This document shows positions 47,051-55,967 of a stretch of DNA of 64,000 nucleotides, one piece after another. The stretch comes from Viridothelium virens (lineage: Eukaryota; Ascomycota; Dothideomycetes; Trypetheliales; Trypetheliaceae), in contig ML991794.1 in NCBI GenBank assembly GCA_010094025.1, forward strand, positions 308,173-372,172, read 5' to 3'. Both the position numbers and the translations under genes were made by a program. Numbering within the stretch: position 1 is the stretch's first letter; the number at the start of each line of letters is the position of its first letter. The notes below the pieces were generated by a model. That model searched no databases and was not told the DNA's origin. It worked only from the letters and a program-made list of their open reading frames with translations.

Positions 47051-50000
47051 ATGACCAAAAAGACTGAAGTCAAAGTTTCCGCTGGCCCCACTTTGGACTT
47101 GGAGCGCCGAGAGCAGACCTCCATCACAAAAACCGCTACTCCTGATCGTTGCGAGTGCCAAGGCAATGCCTGTAGCCATGCTATCGACAGCAGACACCCC
47201 TCAGCAGCTCGTAAGGGCTCCTCGACATCGAGCGAGGGAAAGGATACGGCAGCTCACCAGTTCACTATCTCCGCGAGAGATCGAAACGATGGTGAATTTG
47301 ACAAGTCCCTATTGCAAAACTTCTTACGTGGAGGCGCCGTGACAGAATCACAGCCGCACTTATACGGACCTATCGCTCGACTGTATAAGTCATCATCGGA
47401 ACTCCTTAGGGCCTTGCTGCTGTCAAACACCCGCAACGTCAATGCTACCTACCAAACCGCGAAGACCGACCCAGGGCATCAAAGAGCATTAGCAGAATGT
47501 GGTAGGTTCTTCAGCCTCTTGGATATGTAGGTAAATGGCTGATCAGTTTTAGGCCACTGTCGGCAATGGAAGGTCAAATGCACCCCGGTCACCAAAGATC
47601 CGCAAGGGCGATGTATTGCTTGCATTCGAGCGAAGACAAAATGCACCGATTTCGTCGCTGATAAAGCGACGAGCTATACTGTTGGGGCATCGCAGGCGAA
47701 GGGACAACTTGCGAGCACGAAATTGGATAAAAAATGGCATACTGCTCCTGGGGAGGGCCCTAGAGTGTTCCGGGAGTTGGAAGGAATTTACCACTTATTC
47801 ATACTTTGGGGAGATGGTCACGACATTTTGGAAGGTCGCCTAGATGATCTCTTGGAGCAATCGATCAAGCTGCGTTCTGATGTGATCTCATTACTGAGAT
47901 CCATCGGCAAGAAATTGACACGTGGTAAGCACACTACTTTACTGATTTCAAGCAAGAATGCGAGGCTCAAAATATCGCGGGATAGTCACTCACAATGTTT
48001 CAGGCTGCCTGAATGATAATCTAGCCCGCGAAGACGTTGCCAAACACGTGGCGCAACTCGACGATGCCCGCGAGGAGACCCGTTTCGGAGTCGCATCGGA
48101 CGAAGAAGACAGTTCTGAATCTGAGGACGAGTCCTTGGTTCGAGACGGCAGCCACCATCATAGTGCTGAAGATCTGGATGATCTGATTGAAGATCTTGAC
48201 ACAGATGTACAATGTCTAACGGAGCTTACCCCTGCTTTACAGTCTCCTGCTCGGGAGGGTTGCGATGAAGCAGTTCAGTCATGCGAAAAAAGTGTCCGCT
48301 CGCTGGCGCAAGAACATTGCTGGGGCTTACCCGGACACTCTTGTCCTAGTACTGTATCTCTCGCAAATGTTGGGTTGGGCCCTACTATCACGGAGCATCG
48401 GCCATTCACAGAGCTCATCCGCAGCTCATTTCCGAAAGCCGATCTTGACCTTGCTGAGCGACTTGGTCAGTTGAACTGGGAAAGATGGCTTCGTCTGCAA
48501 GAACAAAGAAGAAGCAACGAAGAAGAAAAATATCAAGAGATTCTTCAACTTGACGCTCGAACAGTAGCGCCTTCGTCGAAGTTCCATGACTCCGGTATTG
48601 GAGCTTCACTACCTGCAACAACACGCTATGCTCCGAGCCTTGCCCCAAGTATCGCGTCCTCGGTGATCTCAAGCATTCTAGAAGGAAACAGACCAACGAT
48701 GCCTCCCCTTCCCAAGTCTGCGGAGAGTGGCGACCCATTCACCTGTCTTGCCTGCAGTCGGCTAGTTAGTGTGTCTACCAAAGAGCTATGGAAGAAGCAT
48801 CTGATGTCTGACCTCAAACCGTACGTCTGCGTGTTCCCTGGCTGCAGACTGTCATCTTCGCCCACTCTGGGTCTGAGCTACTCTTTCTGGGTCGGTCATC
48901 TCAAATCTCAACATCCTCACGGGCCCGGTGGTTGGGAATGTCCCTTGTGTTTCAAGCAAGTTGGCACCGATACGCGCAGATTTTGTACGCACATCAGTCG
49001 GCACATGGAAGACATTGCAATGGCAACTTTACCAAGGGACTGCGAGTCTGAGAATAATTCTGCCATCGGCGATGAGCTTACTTCATACGGCGGCGAGGAA
49101 GATGGCCCTAAACATGGGCAGGAGGAGTACGTAGCTGCTGGTACCTTCACAAAAAGTCTGCTCGTCTATAATCTCGGAGACAAGTTTGACGACAAGGAGC
49201 TCAATAAGCTATTCGAGGGAATCGAGAATGTGGTCGACGTACGTATTATGACCAATCCAGATGGAAGCTCGAAAGCATTCGGCTACGCAGACTTTCTGGA
49301 CGAAATCAGTGCTCAGCGTGCATTTGCCGACTTGAAAATGCGATCTATTTTCGGTGACCAAGTGGGAGTGGAATTTGTTGTACCCACTGAGGAATTCGGG
49401 AATTTTGAAGCGCGTCTATCGGCAAAGAAACCGCAAGAAGAGCTGCAAGCCGGACTACCGTACGCAGGCAGCAATCAAGCCGGATATCCTAGTCCGATTC
49501 CCCAATTCGCTAGATACAGGGAAGCATACTTCAACGACCTGATGAGGACTCATAACTCGATTGATTCACACCCACTGGACCTGTACGGCCTTACACAAGC
49601 TGTGCATACCCGAGGAGGCTTTGCAGCAGTTTGCGATTCAAGGGAATGGGCTGCAATAAGCCATGAGCTGGGTCTTAGCGGCAATTCGATCTCGGCGTCA
49701 CTCAGGAACGCCTATCAGAAATGGCTACTTCCATACGAAGAACGTCTTCAAGCCGTTTTCCCCATCGAACCGATTGCAGACGAGACTACTTCGGATGATG
49801 TGCCGCGTGCAATCCAAAGAGCAGGGCCTGAGCAACAGCCTTCTCTACTTGAACCCAATCAAGCAAATTTCGCACGTAAGCTCAGTGATTACGACCCTTA
49901 TACAAGCTTGTACACTGACGTACATGTAGCCGAAAAAGGGATGATCTATAATCCCGTTCTCCAACGCTGGGAAAGTAATGAGGCAGCCCCCGTAGCGATC

Positions 50001-51705
50001 GAGGAACCTGAGAACAGCCCGCCAGCGGCTCTTGAAGTAAAGGACAAGTCTAAAGTGGAAGAAGTCCATAACATTGAGTCTGAACCAGAGTTTAGGGTAC
50101 GTCCACTCCTAAGATGAGTTATTGTTGAACATCACTAACAAAAATAATCAATCGCAGCACAAGCCCTTCTCTGTAGCAATTCTGCATCCCCAGAGAGGCC
50201 ATTCAGATCTGGTTATAGCGGGTCATATAGCAGAGCGCGAGAGCTTAATATCTGATAAAGTCGTATCTCGGCTGAATCTTCCTTCAGATCCGAACCGGGA
50301 AAGCACAATCAAACTTACTTGGTGGTTACCGGATGAAGGTGCGGCAAAGACGCACACCACACGTTTCACGATTATTCCAGATCCGCAGATAGACAACGAC
50401 CTCGCCCTCGGCCATAACGCGTACAAGGCACCTGATGATAATTTTTACTTTGATAATTATCTTCTTCTGCCAACAGACTCACTGTTTCTTGGAAACTTGG
50501 ATCATGAAACGAGCGAAGAAGAACTCTGGTTCTTATTTACCAATGTCGAAAATGTAATTGACGCTTGGACCGTTGTTGACAACGAGACGTCACTTTGCAA
50601 AGGCTTTGGCTATGCTCGTTTTGCGGATTCAACGAGCGCGCAGAACGCTTTGCGTTTGCTACACGGCAAGGAGCTTAATGGAAGGCCGCTACGTGTAGAT
50701 TATACTAGATCAGGGACGTGCCGCCCAGAGAAATTTTCTGGATCCAACAACTTTCAAGGTCATGAAACTGGCTCCGGTACAAAAATTGATGCTCAAAGGC
50801 CGGCGAGTCCAAAGCATGGCGCAAGTACGACCCCTCCACGGCAGGCTGAACGGAAGGAAAGCCAGAAGGCTATGTCCAGGTCATCATCAGAAATAGAACA
50901 CGGCGTCCAGAAGCTATTTGACCATGAAGGAGTTAGAACAAAAGGTGCAACACAAGCTCCAGAGCCGCCAGTACCGAATCCCATTACCCTTACGTACTGG
51001 AGCTCCTTCAGTTTTGACCAAGCGAACACGGCTATGGGTCAGGCACAGGAACAGCAATTAGAGTCGGTATTTATGTCTGAGCCAACACAGTGGGACCCTG
51101 CCGGAATTCTTGAGCCGCCAACACCAACCCCAGAGAATCCCATTACCCCTATACATGGGAGCTTCCAACAGAAGAAACATACATGCCCTTATTGTTCGGC
51201 TGAATTTACCACGTATCACAATCTAAAGAGCCATCTACTCACCCACAATCAAGACAAGCCTTATGTGTGCATTTCTTGCCAGGCACGCTTTCGAAGGCTT
51301 CACGAGTTGAAACGCCACACCAAACTACATGCCCAGGAGCGCCGAAAGCGCGAAGATGATGGGAACGGCGGCAAGGCTAGCATCAGTTCTGTCACCTTTC
51401 CTGCTGCCGAGCCTGAGTCCTGGGCGCGAAGTCCGAGTCCCGACTCCATCGAAGAATCTTCTGACTTGCTCACTCATAGTCAAGGGAAGCCTTATGCTTG
51501 TGCTTACTGTGAAGCGCGCTTTCAAGGACATCATGACTTGATACATCATAGCAAGATGCATATCTCGGAAGGTCGAAAGAGTAGCGACGACAAGAGCGAT
51601 CGCCAAACAGACTCCGACTTTGTAACGATCCAGCCTGAAGAGCGAGTATCCAGAGTATTCACTTCCTCCACTTGCCCTCCTTCAAAGCCATATATCCTTC
51701 GCTAA
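47051..51705 (+). CDS. Multidomain Zn2Cys6 / C2H2 / RRM / ARID / RRM / C2H2 protein
   Basis: Four exons (47051-47501, 47553-47924, 48004-50096, 50158-51705; introns 51, 79 and 61 bp) encode 1487 aa. A zinc cluster at 150-181 reads CGHCRQWKVKC and CIACIRAKTKC (C-x2-C-x6-C-x10-C-x2-C-x6-C), split by intron 1. A fungal Cys/His region at about 520-617 includes FTCLACSRL, CPLCFKQV and HISRHMEDIAMATLPR. RRM 1 at about 660-735 has SLLVYNLGDKFDDKELNKLF and KAFGYADF; an ARID at about 777-855 includes REAYFNDLMRTHNSIDSHPL and YQKWLLPYEERL; RRM 2 at about 1080-1155 has DSLFLGNLDHETSEEELWFL and GFGYARFAD. Classical C2H2 fingers follow near 1313, 1341 and 1417 (CPYCSAEF..., CISCQARF..., CAYCEARF...). Residues 365-392 are encoded by a MITE. 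DNA and RNA binding in one chain suggests a nuclear role; function unknown. Confidence 0.8.
48274..48356 (+). mobile_element. MITE family A, copy 2, inside a coding exon
   Basis: Full-length copy: TTCAGTCATGCGAAAAAAGT at the left end and CTTGTCCTAGTACTGTA at the right. It is read in frame as part of the Zn2Cys6/ARID protein (about residues 365-392). Counting one TA as target, the net insertion is 81 bp or 27 codons, which keeps the frame. Confidence 0.85.
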
Positions 51706-51833
51706 GTCAAACGTTTCATCCGACGAGTCTCAATTCAAACGATGCCGCTTGGCATCCTCTAACATCTAATCCAAGCCTTGGAACAGCATACCCTGGTGGG
51801 AGCTACCTCTCTTATCACTCAGTTAATCCAAGC

Positions 51834-53114
51834 ATGCCAATTATGGATGACGGCATGTTCTCGTCGAATCACCATAACATTGAGAGCAATCGACCAATCT
51901 TTTTGACCGGACAACAGAAGCAACACATAAATCAATATGCTTTATTCAAAGCTCATTATGCAACTACGGAGGAGAGACAGCATTTAATGCGGTACGTTCC
52001 TCCAAAAGTTATTAAGCAGCAACAAAAGTAAGGTGGAGATCCACTTTTATTTTTCTATCGATGCCAGAGTATTTCACATCTTCAAGAAACAGGAGAGTTG
52101 CCGAGTATTCCCGTGGATTTTCCAAAAGATTGCCACATCGACCTCTTGGGCAATATGGAGGGCTGAACAATTAAGCTCGATCCGAGCGGTGACGTCTTAG
52201 TCGGAGCACAAAAGAGTGGATTGCGATCTGGTAGGTCTGACAGTCGCGCAGAAAGCGGAACGGTGCAAACAGAGCGTGTAAAAGAGGAAGGTAGGGGCGG
52301 ATCGGGCGGAAGCGGTATGGAAGGAGATGATCACATGTTATCTACAGTGAGTGAGATGGAAGAAGGAAACGACGAAGAGGGTTCTTCCACAGGCGCCAAT
52401 ACAGGCTCGGACAAGAAAACTCAACTAACACCTTTGCAACGCATGGAGGCCGAATACAAGCGCAAAGTGGGAGCTTGCTTGCAGTGCCGAGAAGACTTAC
52501 TCGTGTGCGATAGCCGAAGTCCTTGCAGAAATTGTGAGAAAGCAGGCCACGACTGCGTGTACCGCTCGAATAACTTGTGCCGTTGTCCGCTTCCTGGATG
52601 CCGCATGTGGTATGAAGATCTAACAGCACATAAGGTCAGATATCACCCGGAACGACCAGAGAAATGCCCTATACCCACATGCGAATATCATACCAAAGGG
52701 TTTGCTCGAAAACACGATCGCGAAAGGCACACACTCATGCATTATAAAGGCACCATACTGTGCGACTTCTGTTCTGGTGTTGGCTCTGCTGCGGGAAAGC
52801 GGTACAATCGTATCGACGTTCTTAAGAGACACTCGACCTCTGTGCACAGGGTCGAACAAGTGCCTACATATTTCCGTCGCGAACCACCTCCTCAATTTAT
52901 AAAGCAGTACCAAAGGAGTGCAAACCCAGGAACATGCTCTATCTGTAACTGTATATTTGTCAATGCCCAGGAACTTTACGACCATCTTGATGCGTGTGCA
53001 TTGAGAGCCATTGAGCAAACAAAATCTCAGGACGCCATCAATGAGCGACATCCATCGTCTATCAAAGGCGACGACGACGTCGTACCCACGTTCGCGATTG
53101 CGACAGAGGATTGA
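51834..53114 (+). CDS. Zn2Cys6 plus C2H2 zinc-finger protein
   Basis: Modelled as 51834-52027 joined to 52235-53114 (207-bp intron, donor GTAAGG after KQQQ, acceptor GGTAG), 357 aa. The second exon is secure. It carries a zinc cluster, CLQCREDLLVC followed by CRNCEKAGHDC, then three or four C2H2-type fingers: CRCPLPGCRMWYEDLTAHKV, CPIPTCEYHTKGFARKHDRE, LCDFCSGVG...RHSTSVH, and TCSICNCIFVNAQELYDHLD. Pairing a Zn2Cys6 with C2H2 fingers suggests a DNA-binding regulator. The first exon is coding-like (LGTAYPGGSYLSYHSVNPS upstream of the chosen Met) and open from about 51639 in a frame different from the preceding gene, so the true start may lie further up or the two genes may once have been joined. 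Confidence 0.65.
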
Positions 53115-53689
53115 GCGGCTTAGGTCATAAATTGGTGGTCTCACGAAGTGCATTTCCTCACGTCAGTAGGAGCGCAAAAACAGAATATGTCTCTTTCCTC
53201 CGCTACCGACCTATCAGCTTGAAAGATGCAATTTGGTGAGCACAAGCGCAAAATTCGACTTAAAGAACCAGTTGAGCGAGCCCTCGCTGCGCTCTGGGAA
53301 CTTGCTCGCCCGTCAATCAAGGAAGAAGCAGCCTCCCAAACTACCTACCTACTCTACGAGGTTCGCGCGGATCCCTTTGGACAAAGTCTTCCAATATTGC
53401 CGGTACAGACCGAGGCCAAGTATTCCAGTACTCGGAAAGATGCGATATTTGCAGGAATCAGAAAGGGTAAGTTGGGAATCCGCACACGTCATCGAATGGT
53501 CTGAGTTCTATTATTATATGAAGTCTACATACTCAATGTTGCATTGCCAGGCTTTCTTCCATTCTCATCTCATACAAGTATATCAAACGTGCAACTTCGC
53601 GTCCAACATCTCATCAGCTTTTTCCCCCTCCTCTCAATCGATTACACGCTTGCTAAGGAGGGAGACTTACTGTTGATAGGAGCATCAAG
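53115..53689. other. Intergenic, no gene seen
   Basis: Short frames at 53226-53504 and 53233-53676 overlap in different phases without a domain. Downstream it borders the malate dehydrogenase relic. Confidence 0.4.
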
Positions 53690-54060
53690 CTTGTTGGCGG
53701 GGATGTTGACAGGCGGCTTCGCAAGCGAGAACAGCGGCACAACCGTCTCCCCCGAGTACCCCCCAGTTAACGGGATGGCCATCTTCGCGAGATCCCTCTC
53801 CCCCCAAATCCCCTAGACAAACCATTCGCCCTCACGACATCCAAGGCCGTGACTCCCAACGACTTCTTCACATCGATCACGCCCTCATCACGAGGACCTC
53901 GGCAACAATGGGGACGGCGGAGTTGAAGGGGTTCGAGATAACAAGGATGTAGAATTAGGAGTAGTTTCAGGCCACGCCTTTGGCTTAGTTGCGCACGATG
54001 CCCATGTTGATTCTAAAGAGGTCGTCGCAAGTCATGCTGGACTTACGGGGAGATCTTCAA
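53690..54060 (-). pseudogene. Mitochondrial malate dehydrogenase relic
   Basis: The reverse complement reads broken MDH sequence in three phases. The pieces, in order, are PRKSSMTCDDLFRINMGIVR, FYILVISNPFNSAVPIVAEV, VIDVKKSLGVTALDVVRANG, and IPLTGGYSGETVVPLFSLAK followed by PPVNIPANKLDAPIN. These match the central third of NAD-dependent MDH (DDLFKINAGIV..., VISNPVNSTVPI, GVTTLDVVRA, GGHSG). Stops occur after GIVRN, after AKGVA and after NYS, the frame shifts after VAEVL, and the catalytic-loop GGHSG has become GGYSG. Nothing of the N-terminal Rossmann part or C-terminal third was recognized. Absence of introns in the fragment would fit a retrocopy, but the piece is too short to decide. Confidence 0.8.
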
Positions 54061-54564
54061 GAACTGAACCTATGCCCTCATATCTGTAGAGATATAAAGT
54101 CACTCACTTACTAGTGTTCTGTAAATCTATTAGTAGATCATGAAGTTAGCGGCCGGAAATTTACAGAAGAGTAAGAACTATAGAACAAGAATTCCGATCT
54201 CAGCAAGGCCCAGACTGTAGATACACGTGGGCAGTCGTAGCAGTGTGGCCTAATGGCCCGTGCACGCTAGACACTTCCTAGCTCTTAGCTTCTTGCTGGC
54301 TCTAGCCTACCACACGAATACGTCCACTGTTGGGCTACGATCTACGTGCATTCGTTTTAGCGCATGCTAAGGTCCTAATCCTTCTAGGACTCATGAGCAT
54401 CGCCCTCTTTCTGTGATGTGAGTCACCAGCAGTGTTCACGTGCTCACATAGAACCTACCAGGAGCTCTTGTTTGATGGGAATACGGTGAAATTTAGGACT
54501 GGTCTTTCATCATTATGTCTATCTACAATTGAAATCTACGAGCTGACCTTCTGCGCCACTTGCA
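54061..54564. other. Intergenic, no gene seen
   Basis: A 504-bp AT-rich spacer upstream of the SDR gene; no domain-bearing frame. Confidence 0.4.
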
Positions 54565-55560
54565 ATGGTGTCCTTTGAAGAGATAAAAGCTTCTAACGCG
54601 CTCATTGACGATGTAACGTCCCCAAGTGTCGCCGTCTTCGTTGGCGGTACGTCAGGCGTCGGGAAATTCACGATCAAAGCCCTAGTCGCTACGGGTGTGC
54701 GTGTGAGGATTTATCTCGTTGGGCGAAAAGGTTCCAAGGAGCCTATAAATGCGTTCACGCAGGAGTTGTCCACCATTAATCCCAAAGCGGAACTCATTTG
54801 GACCGAAGGCGAAGTTTCGCTCCTCGCGGAAACAAAGAGAATATGCGAGTTTATCAAAAGTAGGGAATCACACGTCAACTTGCTGTTCCTCACGGCGGGA
54901 TACGCGCCATTCGGTACACGCAAGGAGACCGCTGAGGGCTTAGAAATCGCTGGAAGCCTAGAGTACTACTCAAGGATGCTGTTCACTCTGCATCTCCTCC
55001 CCCTCTTGCAAGACGCAGAAGCCCCCAAGGTCATCAGCGTTTCGGCAGGTGGGAAGGAGGCAACGACAATCGACTTGGACGACATAGATCTGAAGAGGCC
55101 TGGGAACTTCGGCGGCTTCAAGGCCCAGGTGCAATATGCGACTATGAACACGACGACTCTGGAGAAGCTGGCCGACGAAAACCCAACCGTGACTTTTATC
55201 CACTCCTTTCCCGGATGGGTTAATACAGGAAATATGCGAAGAGGTCCGGATCCGAATTCGATCACGGCCTGGCTACTCCGGCTGGCCCTTGAGCCGCTTA
55301 TTTCTCCATTCTGCTTCAGCAGCGAGGAGTCTGGACAGCGATATTTGTTTCAATGTACCAGCTCTGCTTTTGGCGGTCGTGGTGTATCCTGGAAGGGTGA
55401 GCCAGGCACGAACTCGCTGGGAAAGCAGGCTGATGGACTGTTCCTCGTCAATGACAAGTGCGAATGTACACTCAGTGCGAAGGTCATGCCTATACTTCGA
55501 GAGAAGGCACAGGGAAAGATTTGGGACCATACGCAAGAGGTTCTTGCGCCATATTTGTAA
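54565..55560 (+). CDS. Short-chain dehydrogenase/reductase-like protein
   Basis: A single exon encodes 331 aa. The Rossmann fold is clear: AVFVGGTSGVGKFTIKALVA is the nucleotide-binding glycine motif near residue 25, then YLVGRKGS, LIWTEGEVSL and NLLFLTAGYAP (the NAG-like strand). VISVSAGG takes the place of the catalytic Ser strand, and QYATMNTTTLEKLA holds the Tyr. The Lys normally four residues after Tyr is Asn here. The SFPGWVNTG segment follows. This variant occurs in a fungal SDR group often found near secondary-metabolism genes, so loss of the Lys may be a family feature rather than decay. It sits 408 bp from the ABC transporter's 3' end, converging on it. Substrate unknown. Confidence 0.8.
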   Translation: MVSFEEIKASNALIDDVTSPSVAVFVGGTSGVGKFTIKALVATGVRVRIYLVGRKGSKEPINAFTQELSTINPKAELIWTEGEVSLLAETKRICEFIKSRESHVNLLFLTAGYAPFGTRKETAEGLEIAGSLEYYSRMLFTLHLLPLLQDAEAPKVISVSAGGKEATTIDLDDIDLKRPGNFGGFKAQVQYATMNTTTLEKLADENPTVTFIHSFPGWVNTGNMRRGPDPNSITAWLLRLALEPLISPFCFSSEESGQRYLFQCTSSAFGGRGVSWKGEPGTNSLGKQADGLFLVNDKCECTLSAKVMPILREKAQGKIWDHTQEVLAPYL

Positions 55561-55967
55561 CCTGGGGGCTGTTGACAGCGGAGACGCGGCAACAATGAAG
55601 CCGGGTATCTACGCGGTCATGGACATTTCAGACTAGTTTTGCCGGGCGGCCCTCCACCAATAATTTCGAGGAAAAAGCACGGCGAATTTACTGGAGTTCA
55701 GAAACAAAATTTTTTAGTCTTAGGTTACAGCTTTGATCACTGCATAGCTGTTCGTCTGCTCGATTCTCTGGAGTTGTTGACAGGTCGGCTTAATACGAAA
55801 GTATGCGGGCAACCCCCAGCAATTGTCCCGCGTCAGCGAGCGGACACTTCTTTCGAATGACTGTAGAAAGCTTGGTTGAGCGAGGAGTAAATTTCAGTAT
55901 TGTGATTACATAAGCGGTCTATTGTCCAAAGTCATTACGTCTGCAGACTCTACCAGGCTTTTCATCT
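55561..55967. other. Intergenic with a degenerate MITE
   Basis: A 407-bp gap between convergent SDR and ABC transporter genes; most of its middle is MITE copy 3. Nothing else recognizable. Confidence 0.5.
55783..55865 (-). mobile_element. MITE family A, copy 3 (left end decayed)
   Basis: Reverse orientation: GCGGGCAACCCCCAGCAATT core, GTCAGCGAGCGGACACTTCT, and the intact right terminus TCGAATGACTGTA. The opposite terminus is altered, and the start is estimated from the family length. Confidence 0.75.
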
